A DNA stretch of 30,220 nt, from NCBI GenBank assembly GCA_037179515.1, contig JAXCGZ010021473.1, forward strand, positions 15,001-45,220, in the 5' to 3' direction. How positions within the stretch are numbered: the stretch's first letter is position 1; each line of letters starts with the position of its first letter. Positions 12,451 to 26,360 of this stretch are shown here, piece after piece. A program made the position numbers and the translations under genes. The notes below the pieces were generated by a model. It was not told where the DNA came from. It searched no databases and worked only from the letters and a program-made list of their open reading frames with translations. The DNA is from Halocaridina rubra (taxonomy: Eukaryota > Arthropoda > Malacostraca > Decapoda > Atyidae).

Positions 12451-12672
12451 AGGAGCATATAGTTTAAATAGGGTTATGCTGGATTCGGATATTTTACATT
12501 GACGCGGCTGCTAACTCTAACATTTTTAGAGGAAAGGTGTATATGAGAAGAACAGTAGTGTTGCGTTTTAATGATTTACCATTGTTTTATTTTATTCATA
12601 GCACTCCTTACAATTTCGATATACATGGATTTAACACTCATAAAGGCAGAGTTTCAATTATTAATTAAGTTG

Positions 12673-12872
12673 AGATTTGCTGGCTAGTACAGTGGTAACG
12701 CGCAGGCTTCGCATTCACAAGGTCGAAAGATCGGTTCCCGTCCAAGACCGAGAGTTTAAGCTGTTTACTGGCAGGAACTGCTGTGGTTGGGCACCACAGT
12801 GGGGGGTTGGGGCTTGCCCTGGCTGACGAATACCCATTGTATTGAAATGGAAATAAAGTTTGTTTGTTTGTT
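12673..12872 (+). mobile_element. tRNA-Ala-like SINE (family 3) with (GTTT)n tail
   Basis: The head carries an A box (TGGCTAGTACAGTGG, from 12681) and a B box (GGTTCCCGTCC, 12732-12742). Between them, GCGCAGGCTTCGCATTC closely resembles the anticodon arm of tRNA-Ala (loop TTCGCAT, anticodon CGC), so I infer a tRNA-Ala origin. The body contains the perfect hairpin CTGTGGT-TGGGC-ACCACAG (12781-12799) and ends in AATAAAGTTTGTTTGTTTG, a GTTT-repeat tail typical of SINEs using a partner LINE tail. The exact 5' end and target duplication are unclear; ATTAAG occurs on both sides but is short. Confidence 0.75.
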
Positions 12873-13637
12873 TTGTTTATTAAGACGACTGAAATATGCA
12901 GCAGGAATTAATATTCCCTTACTCTGCATTTCCTTAGCCTATCTCTTTCTTTTGTAACATGTTTCGCTGCTTGTCATAATAGTCGACTAGATTGAGCGAA
13001 GCGAGAGGATTGGTACACACATTTTCCTCCCGCTTATATAAGGTTTGCTTTGACAGGGCCACATTGTTGTAAAGGAGATACTGGCCAATATGTAGAAAAA
13101 GATAGGATATAGGTTTTATACGCGAGATTTCATACCGTATTGCAGTAATTATTACCCTGAGTACAAAGGAACCTCCGCCCTACGTTATCGGCGAAAAAGT
13201 AGCCATTTTTCATCGCCATGATTCAACGTAGAAGATGTTTCTCTTGTTGAGCATGACGATGTTTTATTGCTTTGTCCTTTGTAACTATCATAATCCTCAG
13301 ATTAGATCGTTTACAATATCCTAATATGCTTTATCGCAAGGCCATCAGCTCGTAATTGATTTTGTCACTATTTGTATTTTGAATGAATAGTATATTTTAC
13401 TCGAGTAAACAAACCAGCAGGGATGATGATATAAGTGTTGGTTTGATTTTGACAGGAGCTAAAGGAGTTTAAAGTTACTGAAATATAATTGTAAAATAAG
13501 TTATTTTCAGTGATTTTGTTCTATCCATTACAAAACGTATATTAAAGTAATCTGTACAGTCTCTAAAAAATGAAAAAATAAGAAAAATATGCTTAGTGCC
13601 AAAATGTTACTCAAACTATAGACTCAGTTTAGACAAC

Positions 13638-13639
<2 letters not shown>
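12873..13639. other. Anonymous region
   Basis: No open frame or repeat recognised. A TATA-like CTTATATAAGG at about 13033-13043 has no associated frame. Confidence 0.5.

Positions 13640-13721
<82 letters not shown>
13640..13721. repeat. (AT)41 microsatellite
   Basis: Pure AT dinucleotides. Confidence 0.97.
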
Positions 13722-13723
<2 letters not shown>

Positions 13724-14112
13724 ACTACTGTGCTTACATGCTAGCCAACGCCTTTATCGATATTGTAACATTTGAATGCATGGTATGAAAGTAATACCTA
13801 AGTAGGCCATCAGTCATTCTTGGGGTTCCCATTTTTGTATAGCTCTTTAAATTTACGATATATTGAGAAATAAAGGTATGGTATTTTACCACTTTAATTG
13901 CATAAACGTCAATAGCTATGTTTTGTCACGCTAGGTCACCTGTGAGATGTGGTGATAGTACTGCTGTTACAGTGTCCTAGTTTGCTTCTCTTCAGCAGCT
14001 GCATGAATTTAACAGAAAAATTTGCATTCCATTTTATAACTCCTGTGGTTGAGGTAGGTAGGCTAATACATTTCACACCATTATGTTTTCTGGTTTTTGA
14101 CAGAATCCTACC

Positions 14113-14113
<1 letters not shown>
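13722..14113. other. Anonymous spacer
   Basis: Only a short open frame (from 13949) that runs into the AT array; not considered coding. Confidence 0.5.

Positions 14114-14196
<83 letters not shown>
14114..14196. repeat. (AT)n microsatellite with one phase slip
   Basis: AT dinucleotides broken once near 14150. Confidence 0.96.
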
Positions 14197-14199
<3 letters not shown>

Positions 14200-14300
14200 C
14201 TTCGGCTGGCGTTAGGAAGGGCATCCAGCCTTCATTCCCAGCTCTAATCTGTTTCAGTCCATCCTCATTCGAAGAGGGATTAACAGTGTCTTATAAAACG
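14197..14300 (+). mobile_element. Retroelement 3'-end-like motif (GGCGTTAGGAAGGGCATCC type)
   Basis: CGGCTGGCGTTAGGAAGGGC followed by ATCCAGCC resembles a block I recall from the 3' ends of LINE/SINE families in invertebrates. It is bounded by GGCTGG (14204-14209) and CCAGCC (14225-14230), which can pair. A diverged version is on the minus strand at 18044-18066. Assignment rests on memory of the motif and not on a full-length element here. Confidence 0.4.
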
Positions 14301-15074
<774 letters not shown>

Positions 15075-15084
15075 TTAAGTATTT

Positions 15085-17351
15085 ATGTATGTGCATGCAG
15101 TTAGGGGTGTGGCTGCTGGGATGTCTGATCATTTTTTGGTTGAAGCAAAAGTGGTAGCAAAAGAGTGGGGAAATAGAGTGGGGGGATGTAGAAGGGAAAT
15201 GATGAAGGTGGGAGAGTTGAAAAAGCCAGAGAAGAGACAGGAAAATCTGTACAGGTTGAAAGTGGCATATGACAAGGTGAAGGAAAGAGAAGTTTGGGAG
15301 TAAGAGGAGGAATGGAGGTTGATGAAAGAAGGTATTGTGGGACGTGCAAGTGATGTGTGTGGAAAGAGGTTTGTTAGAGGTGGCATGAGGAGGGGCAGCG
15401 AGTGGTGGAATGAAGGGGTGAAAATGAAGGTGGAAGAGAAAAAGAGGGCTTTTGAGGAATGACTGTAGTGTAACATAGGGAGAAGTATGAAAGATATAGG
15501 GAGAATAATGTGGAAACCAAGCGGAAGGTAGAGGAAGAGAAGAGGTTGGCAAATGTTAGGTGGGGATAGGATTTTAGTAGGTCATATGAGGAGAATAAAA
15601 AGAAGTTTTGGAAAGATGTGAAGAGAGTAAGGAAGGGTGGATCGAGGATGGAAGAGACAGTGAAAGATGTGAATGGACAGATGTTAAGAGGGAATAACGC
15701 AAGGAAGAGATGGGCAGAATATTTTGAGTGCTTGCTGAATGTTTAGGAAGATAGAGAGGCAGCTATAGTGGCAGTGGGGGGGTGTTCAAGTGCCAGTAAT
15801 GGGAGATGAAAATGAGAGAAAGATTATAAGAGAGGAGGTGAAAAGGGCATTGTATGAAGCGAAAGCAGGTAAAGCATCTGGAATGGATGGTGTGAGAGCA
15901 GAGATGTTGAAAGAAGGGAGTGTGACTGCATTGGAATGGTTAGTGAGAGTGTTTAATATATGCTTTATGTTGTCAATGGTGCCAGTGGAATGGGTGATTG
16001 CTTTTATAGTGCCCCTATATAAAGGTAAGGGAGATGTGTATGAATGCAGTAATTTTAGGGGTATAAGTTTGTTGAGTGTGGTAGGAAAAGTGTATGGTAG
16101 GAAACTGATTAATAGGATTAGGGATAAGACAGAAAATGTGATCGCGGAAGTGCAGAGTGGTTTTAGGAGAGGTAGAGGTTGCATAGATCAGATTGTTATA
16201 GTTAGGCAGTTATGTGAGAAATATTTAGCAAAGGGTAAGGATGTGTATTTTGCATTTTTGGATCTTGAGAAAGCGTATGATAGAGTTGATAGAGAGGCAG
16301 TGTGGAATGTTTTGGGGTTATATGGAATTGATGGTAAACTGTTGCATGCAGTGAAGAGTTTGTTTGAGGGCAGTAGAGCTTGTGTTAGGGTAGGGAATGA
16401 AGTGAGTGAGTGGTTTCCAGTGAGTGTGGGACTGAGACAGGAATATGTGATGTCACCATCACCATGGCTGTTCAGTTTGTATATTGATGGAGTCGTAAGA
16501 GAGGTGAATGAGCGAGTGCGTGGTCGAGGTTTGAAAATGGTAGATGGGGATGATAATGAGTGGGAGCTGAATCAGTTGCTGTTTACAGATGATACTGTGG
16601 TGGTGGCAGATCCAGAGGAGAAGCTGTGTCAGCTAGTGTCAGAATTTGGAATGGTGTGTGAGAGAAGGAAGCTATGAGTGAATGTGGGAAAGAGAAAGGT
16701 TATGAGGTGTAGAAGAAGTGAGGATGGTGCTGGATTGAATGTTATGTTGATTGGAGAGACACTTGACGAAGTTGATCAGTTTAAGTATTTAGGCTCGGTT
16801 ATAGCTGCAAATGGTGGAGTGGAAGCAGATGTGTGTCACAGAGTGAATAAAGGATGTAAAGTGTTGGATGCATTGAAAGCAGTTATGAAGAATAGAGGGT
16901 TGGAAATGAATGTTAAGAAAGTTTTGTATGAGAAAGTGGTTGTGCCAACTGTGATGTATAGATCAGAGTTATGGGGTATGAAAGTAAGTGTGTGACAGAA
17001 ACTAAATGTGTTTGAGATGAAATGCCTGAGGAGTATGATTGGTGTATATCGGTTGGATAGTGTTAGGAATGAAGTGGTGAGAGCAAGAATGGGTGTGAGG
17101 AGAGAATATGCAGCCAGAGTAGATATGAATGTTCTGAGATGGTTTGGCCATGTGGGAAGGATGGATGATGAAAGACTTCTGAAAAAGGTGATGAATGCGA
17201 GAGTTGATGGGTTAAATGCTAGAGGGAGGCCTAGGTTTGGGTGGATGGATGAGTAAAGAGTGCCCTAAATGATAGGAGGATGGATGTGAGGGAAGCAAGT
17301 GAGCGTGCTAGGAATAGGAATGATTGGCGAGCGATTGTGTCGCATCTCTGA
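15085..17351 (+). pseudogene. 5'-truncated RTE-like non-LTR retrotransposon ORF (end of endonuclease, reverse transcriptase, C-terminal domain)
   Basis: The sequence starts inside the endonuclease domain (GMSDHFLVEAK, the S-D-H box) and then has a Lys/Arg-rich linker. The reverse transcriptase follows: KAGKASGMDGV, IVPLYKGKGD, FRGISLLSVVGKVYGRKL, VQSGFRRGRGCIDQI, FAFLDLEKAYDRVDR (first catalytic Asp), GLRQEYVMSPSPWLF, and LLFTDDTVVVA (Asp pair kept). The end has FKYLGSVIAANGG, LNVFEMKCLRSMIGV, LRWFGHVGRMDD, GRPRFGWMD and RARNRNDWRAIV. Lesions: stops at 15301, 15460, 15567, 15744, 16675 and 16993, and frame changes near 15463-15476, at the seven-G run 15776-15782 and near 17247-17254. The RT4 box has lost its Gly (QE for QG) and gained a duplicated TCACCA. 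RTE assignment comes from the C-terminal blocks; a close sister clade is possible. Clearly non-functional. Confidence 0.9.
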
Positions 17352-17600
17352 TGGGCATCTGCTGTTCCCATGGGGTTGCATCTTACAGAGGTAGCCCTGT
17401 GGTAGGGGCAGTAGGGGAGTTGGCAGTTGTGAAGCGACACAGGTTGTGGAAGAGCCGGGAGATGGGCTCTGGCACTCCAGCAGTGCCATCTGAACGGTTG
17501 TTAGCTCCCTCATCATTGCCCATAGAGCAAAGTAATCCCCTTATTGTTTCTTTTTTGATGTCGACTACCCCCAATTGGGGGAGACAGCCAAGGTAGATAG
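17352..17600 (+). mobile_element. Hairpin-rich 3' UTR of the RTE-like element
   Basis: Downstream of the last codon are three potential stem-loops: GAGCC-GGGAGAT-GGGCTC (about 17452-17469), TGGCACT-CCAGC-AGTGCCA (17470-17488) and the perfect palindrome CCCCCAATTGGGGG (17568-17581). The element then ends in GGTAGATAGATG and GTAT repeats. Such structures near the end are candidates for reverse transcriptase recognition. Confidence 0.75.
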
Positions 17601-17654
17601 ATGTATGTATGTATATGTATATATATATGTATACACACACACACACACACACAC

Positions 17655-17717
<63 letters not shown>
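17601..17717. repeat. GTAT/(CA)n/(AT)n compound tract at the RTE-like 3' end
   Basis: Short GTAT units, then CA dinucleotides (about 17633-17654), then AT dinucleotides (17657-17717), directly following the element. Confidence 0.95.
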
Positions 17718-17721
<4 letters not shown>

Positions 17722-17806
17722 CCCTAATTAGTATTCATTCCAAGTCCAGGCGTCTTTCAACCGCGTTTTATTTTTTTATTTATTTCGTCTTCCTTTCTTT
17801 GGTATT

Positions 17807-18378
<572 letters not shown>

Positions 18379-18462
18379 CATGCATGATTAGCATAAGAGA
18401 TCTGTTACCTACATTGAGAGAAGCTCTGTATATACTCTCTTTTCAGTGGAGATCTCTGATGC

Positions 18463-18571
<109 letters not shown>

Positions 18572-19075
18572 GAAGGTAGCAAATAATTGGGTTTTATGGG
18601 GTGATTGTCCCATACTGCAATTGTACTTGCATGGATCAGAGACTGGGAAAGTAGGAAAGAATGGAAAGAACAAATTGAGTGTAATGGAGAAGAGATTTGA
18701 TAATTATAGTAAGGGTGCCAGGAGTAGATAAAATGAGAAATGAAGAGTTGAGGTTGAGAATATATGGTGGGAGAAAGCTGTTGGAGACGTTATACCAGAG
18801 AGTGCTGTGATGCTTTCGGGCTTAGCCTGTGGACAGAATGAATTAGGAAACTAGTATAGAGAGTGTTAAGAGCAGAAGTACGTGTAGTTGGACGGATTGA
18901 AAGGGAGGGATGAGATGAAAAGAGTATTGAGTGCATGGGGTGAAAAGAGCATTGCGTGGGTGCACGTGATATAGCGATGGAGCAAGGAAGGGAGAGTGCT
19001 AGAGAACGGGAATGAGGTGAGGAAGAGTTGTGAAAAGAAGGAGAAACAGAAGGAATTTCCACAAACATGCTCAGT
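18572..19075 (+). pseudogene. Decayed C-terminal fragment of a second RTE-like retrotransposon
   Basis: Pieces in shifting plus-strand frames resemble the post-RT region of the 15085 element: [20 protein letters not shown] (compare LYGSETW...KLxVFE), [12 protein letters not shown] (compare LDSVRNEVVRAR), LYQRVL and then CF (compare MNVLRWF), and ARDIAMEQGRESARERE (compare VREASERARNRN). Several stops and frame changes interrupt it. The nucleotide sequence is well diverged from the 15085 element, so it is an older copy or a sister family. Its 5' end abuts an (AT)n array. Confidence 0.6.
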
Positions 19076-19202
19076 GCTGTAAATTGGGCAGGGTGGGGGT
19101 CGCTATGGTACTTTGTCGGGCTTCAGTAGAAGATCATATCCCCACTTGCTATGCGAACAACCAATGGTAGTGGTTATGAGACGGGATTGTGGTTACTTGA
19201 TC

Positions 19203-19881
19203 CTTTAGGACAGAGGTGGCCAGACTTTTGGATTCCGAGATCTACTCTAAAGACTGAAACTCTTTTACGATCTACCATACTACATAATCACATAATATTA
19301 CGTCAACTGGGGAAAAAATCAAATAGCATAGTACTATAAAACATGAGTGCAATTGTCTCACTTAAAAAAAAAAAGAGGATTAATCAGTTCAAACTAAATT
19401 AAGAAAAAATATCAGTTCAAACTAAATTTTACCAAAATATATACCTTAGCCTACCTATGAAAGGACTTTCACCAACCTTATTGCGAAGTTGATGCATGAC
19501 ATTGCATATCTTGTGATAATTTACTGAAGGACGGTTCATAACTACTGAGGCACAAGTGGAGGGAGTATTTCAAATGTCCATCGGTCAGACGGCTTCGGTA
19601 TCTTGATATAATTATCTTCATTTGGGAGAAGACTTCTTCGCAGAGGTAAGTTGACCCAAAAAGTGCTGTCAACCGAAGAGCTATAGATCTCAATCCTGGG
19701 TACTGTTCTTCATGGACTAGATTCCAGAAGTTTTTTTTTTTCCTGAACTCTTGCTTTCAGAGGAATGTCAGATTGAAGCTTCACTAATTCTTCCTCCAAA
19801 TCTGAACGGCGATCGACCAAACAAGTGGCCGCGATCGGCTGGTAGATCGCGATCGACTGTTTGGCCACCTCTGCTTTAGGA
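19203..19881. mobile_element. hAT DNA transposon, internally deleted, with terminal inverted repeats and 8-bp target duplication
   Basis: The element is 19211-19873 (663 bp). Its ends are CAGAGGTGGCCAGAC (19211-19225) and the complement of CAGAGGTGGCCAAAC (19859-19873), 14 of 15 identical. It is flanked by perfect 8-bp duplications CTTTAGGA at 19203-19210 and 19874-19881, the target size diagnostic of hAT. Inside, only the C-terminal part of the transposase remains, on the minus strand. Near the right end GATCGCGATCG-type motifs repeat. On the left side an 18-bp direct repeat ATCAGTTCAAACTAAATT occurs at 19383-19400 and 19411-19428. At 663 bp it cannot encode a full transposase, so it would need an enzyme supplied in trans. 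Confidence 0.95.
19478..19806 (-). pseudogene. C-terminal dimerisation region of a hAT transposase
   Basis: On the minus strand about 20 codons (EEELVKLQSDIPLKARVQE) lead to an 11-base T run (19731-19741, A run on the coding strand), where the frame changes. They continue as NFWNLVHEEQYPGLRSIALR, then LTALFGSTYLCEEVFSQMK and YRSRLTDGHLKYSLHLCLSS, to a stop at 19478. LFGSTYxCExxFSxMK...RSRLTDxHL is the signature of the hAT C-terminal domain (type seen in GTF2IRD2/ZBED5-like proteins), which mediates transposase dimerisation. The catalytic core and BED finger are absent through internal deletion. One frameshift at the homopolymer makes even this part broken. Confidence 0.92.

Positions 19882-21179
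<1,298 letters not shown>

Positions 21180-21262
<83 letters not shown>
21180..21262. repeat. (CT)41 microsatellite
   Basis: Pure CT/TC dinucleotides. Confidence 0.97.
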
Positions 21263-21266
<4 letters not shown>

Positions 21267-21372
21267 GGATAGAAATAAATTCACTATTCCTATTTAAGAT
21301 TCAAATATATAGTTACCACTTGTAACAGTACGAGGCCCCTCATTCGTATGTTTCAAATAAGCCTATTGCATA

Positions 21373-21573
21373 ATGGGGTTGCTATTTGTCTTTAAAACTC
21401 CCTCCCATTTATTTTCAATGTTTATAGCTTATGACCTGGTTGAGAATAAGAAACCTAAGGACATGGTCAGACGTTATCTAGAAATTGCAAATTTGAAGTT
21501 CTGGTTGTATGAAATGATGATTCGGCTCGGTGTGTTGCTAGTAGTCTCGTTAACAAATTCTAACTTCCATTGA
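21373..21573 (+). CDS. Exon-like open frame of unknown family (doubtful)
   Basis: A 66-codon frame whose middle reads AYDLVENKKPKDMVRRYLEI and ANLKFWLYEMMIRLG, a composition unusually charged and protein-like for this AT-rich stretch. A possible splice acceptor (TTTCAATGTTTATAG, ending 21427) lies just before CTTATGACC, so the coding part could be an internal exon starting there and not at the ATG. No good donor is evident after it. I cannot name a family. It could equally be a random frame. Confidence 0.2.
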   Translation: MGLLFVFKTPSHLFSMFIAYDLVENKKPKDMVRRYLEIANLKFWLYEMMIRLGVLLVVSLTNSNFH

Positions 21574-21855
21574 ATATTGTAGTAAAAACATACTCTACGT
21601 TAATGTTTAGTGGATTGTGTGTACTTTTCATTTCTCTTCCTCAGCTAATTGTGATCCAGTTTGCTACTTGGCAGCGTGCTGCGAGTACCGTTAATAGCCA
21701 ATAATTAAAACGTTACATAAAATTCCATATATATATATTACTTTGTTTTGTGTAGGTGTTCAGCATGAAGTATGAACATGTATTGAACTTTATATATGCA
21801 CCCTTTGATATGATAAATTAATTGACATATTTTTACGTAGATGCATTACTACTGC

Positions 21856-23625
<1,770 letters not shown>

Positions 23626-23729
23626 AGTGTTTGAGCTGTGTACTAAATAATGATTGATTAACTAATGAAATAATATAGCACTGCATCAACGGTGATGTGG
23701 GGCATTCTATGGACGTAGTCTGTAATAAT

Positions 23730-23853
23730 GTCACAGGAAAGCACAGGTAAAAATTCACAAGTAAGGTTAGGTAGGTTAAGTTAGATCAGAGTTTTTGCTG
23801 TGACTTTTACACCCGTGACTTTTTTACCTGTGATTTTTTTTTTTTACCTGGGG
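23730..23853. repeat. TTAGG-core palindromic minisatellite A
   Basis: The left arm contains CACAGGTAAAAATTCACA (23742-23759). The core is AAGGTTAGGTAGGTTAAG (23763-23780). The right arm has three units in the inverted sense: CTGTGACTTTTAC (23798-23810), CGTGACTTTTTTAC and CTGTGA-T12-AC. The arms are complementary, so the whole can fold with the TTAGG-like sequence in the loop. Palindrome B at 24522 has the same arm unit. Confidence 0.8.
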
Positions 23854-24521
23854 TCTCTATGGAGTATATATTATATCTGTCTATATAAATGGGCCATTTT
23901 CTTCTTATAAGGAGAGTGACTGAGTCAAGGCAAAATACTCTGGCTCTTTGGAAAGAGAAAATACAGAAGAGAGGATTCCCAGTCCCCTTGCTTCGCCCCA
24001 TGTAGTCGACTCTTGCGACACGTAGAGGAACACGAAGGGAGTATTCTAGCCCCTCTTCCTTAGGCGGAAATATATTATATACATTATTTAATATTATTCT
24101 ACAGTATATATAAAAAATATTATATATTTAATATTTTTATATATTTCTGAGTAGTATAGATTTTATGCTGTTACATTTGAGATAACTGAGTCTGTAATTT
24201 TGTCAATTAATGATGATTAACATTTTAGGTTAACAATAACTCATCAGTGAAACTCAAGCCTAACTTGAAAGGGATGTTTGCCTATGACATCGTCATGATG
24301 GTAGGAACGTAATTATCATACGTTGCGTTTGCAATATACAAGTACTGTCTTGCCGCGTACTCAGATTGAACCTAAAACGCTCGACTAATATCCTTTCAAA
24401 AGGATCTTCATAACTGTGTTACATTCCTTTTATGCATATGAGTACCCCATTACTGCTGTCAAGTAGAAGGAGGTTAAGCGTTGATGGAAGGAAGGGTGAG
24501 GTATCCCTTGGCCGTTATAAA
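23854..24521. other. Anonymous AT-rich spacer
   Basis: Very AT-rich around 24060-24150; no gene recognised. Confidence 0.5.
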
Positions 24522-24630
24522 GTCACAGGTAAAAATTCACAGGCTTGGTTAGGTTAAGTTAGGTTAGGTTAGATTTTTATTTCTGTGACTTTTTTCTGTT
24601 ACTTGTTTACCTGTGACTCTTTTACCTGGA
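24522..24630. repeat. TTAGG-core palindromic minisatellite B
   Basis: Left arm TCACAGGTAAAAATTCACAG (18 bases identical to palindrome A). Core GGTTAGGTTAAGTTAGGTTA continuing to 24573. Right arm units CTGTGACTTTTTT, CTGTTACTTGTTTAC and CTGTGACTCTTTTAC (24583-24627). Confidence 0.82.
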
Positions 24631-25630
24631 TTCAGGAGTCCATTGGGATCATTCCTTCTCTGATAGATATTCGTATGTGATGGAATGACTAATTACGTAT
24701 CTGCACTAAATTATTGTTATCATGGCGCCACCAGGGAAGCAGTCCAGCTCTACTCAGTGCCTGTCCCATGTCTGGATCAATGGAAAAGTTGGTGATTTGA
24801 AGGATATGCGACCGAATTTTTTTCAAATATATAACGCTAGTATCCATAAGGCTAGTAGGAAGCCGTGACCCCATATGGAAATGGAAAAAGCTGCAAAAGC
24901 TTAAGACTCAGGTTAATGCTCTCGTATTTCATCTATGAAGAACATTCGCTTTTGTATTAAATTCACTTTATACTCATGTAGTTTCAGTTACCGCTAAGAA
25001 GTAGGAGAAGATTATTTGGGGTGGTAATAAGTTCATATTTCGTCTTTTCTTAATTATTCTGACACTAATATTGGTTGAGTTAAAAGCGCTTATATGTATA
25101 TTAATGTCTTCAGTTAAGACTGTGCAATGGCTCTGTACTATGAAATGCATGAAAAGTAATGGTGCTTTAATGACTGGCCCATGATACTTTTTAACTTAGA
25201 TGTTAAAATGGCATTGGCTGTTGAAATTAAGTATATTATTATTTTTCATTATTAATTTTTCATGGCCTGAATTTTGTGTTAAGGTAGTTCCAGTAAGATT
25301 CTCGATAATCCCAAATCTTTTGGAATTTGTTCGCTTAAATTTCTTTAGGCAAATAATGTTACCAAACTTAATTTTTATGTATTCAAGGAGGTCTACACGA
25401 CATTTTCATCTAAAAATCATATTGAGAGACGATGATATAAAACATGAATTCATATAAAAATTAAAGAAAATTAAATAGAATGAAAAATATGGCTCTATCC
25501 CTCGCATGTATGTTGAACGGTTCATCTACTCTTGAGAATTTAAATTTTGGGGACCACTGGCTTTTAATTATAATTTTTATAAGGAAATGTACCCAAGACG
25601 TTCTCAGAGAGAATGCGCTTTACATATATT
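24631..25630. other. Anonymous AT-rich region
   Basis: Open frames at 24689-24874 (minus), 25200-25457 and 25480-25857 (plus) have no recognised motif; the last runs through the GA array and minisatellite and is an artefact. Confidence 0.45.
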
Positions 25631-25635
25631 GGGGG

Positions 25636-25699
<64 letters not shown>
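25631..25699. repeat. G8 followed by (GA)30 microsatellite
   Basis: Eight G residues (25631-25638) then pure AG dinucleotides to 25699. Confidence 0.97.
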
Positions 25700-25702
<3 letters not shown>

Positions 25703-25753
25703 AACTATATGCTTTTTCGTTAGTGTGTTTGATAGTCGTATTTGTTGGTGACC

Positions 25754-25998
25754 GGACAACTGAACCAGTGACAACTGATACAGTGACAATTCAACCAGGG
25801 GACAACTGGACCAGTGGACGACTGAACCAGTGGACAACTGAACCAGTGGACAACTGAACCAGTGACTACTGAACCAGTGGACAACTGAACCAGTAGGCTG
25901 GGTTAGTTTAGATAAATAGGTTAGGTTAGGTTAGATAGATAGGTTATTTTAGGTTAGGTTCAGTTGTCACTGGTTCAGTTGTCACTGATCAGATGTCC
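25754..25998. repeat. TTAGG-core palindromic minisatellite C (9 units - core - 2.5 inverted units)
   Basis: Nine tandem 15-16-bp units of consensus GGACAACTGAACCAGT (25754-25894). A 64-bp core follows, of TTAGG-like pentamers with TAGATAAATAGG variants (25895-25958). Then come two full and one partial inverted units (TTCAGTTGTCACTGG type, 25959-25998). Arms are complementary, so a hairpin with the core as loop is possible. Confidence 0.92.
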
Positions 25999-26005
25999 AA
26001 GAATC

Positions 26006-26360
26006 ATATCAAGATTTTGATAACAGCTGCTGTATATGTCTGCAGTAATATATACGGTACTAGGACAACTGATCCAGTGACAACTGAACCAGTGAACAAC
26101 TGAACCAGTAGGTTGGGTTAGGTTAGATTAATAGGTTAGGTTAGGTTAGATAAATAGGTTAGATTAGGTTCAGTTGTCACTGGTTCAGTTGTTCACTGCT
26201 TCAATTGTCCACTGGTTCAATTGTCACTGGTTCAGTTGTCCACTAGTTCAGTTGTCCACTGGTTCAATTGCCACTGGTTCAATTGTCACTGGATCAGTTA
26301 TCCTGGAACCGTATTTGTTACTGCAGATATATACAGCAGCTGTTATCAAAATCCTGATAT
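26006..26360. repeat. Inverted-repeat element containing palindromic minisatellite D (3 units - core - 9 inverted units)
   Basis: Unique outer arms at 26006-26062 and about 26304-26360 are inverted copies (ATATCAAGATTTTGATAACA begins the left, with roughly 90% identity continuing into the minisatellite). Inside are three forward units (26063-26109), a 59-bp TTAGG-like core (26110-26168) and nine inverted units (26169-26303). The layout is a foldback element of 355 bp. I see no coding capacity, and no target duplication is evident. Confidence 0.9.

Noticed and set aside
15786..16184. 132-codon minus-strand frame
   Set aside because: Antisense shadow of the reverse transcriptase frame.
23930..26170. 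True telomere or chromosome end
   Set aside because: The TTAGG-like tracts are short, degenerate and enclosed by palindromic minisatellites in the middle of the window, so they are interstitial.
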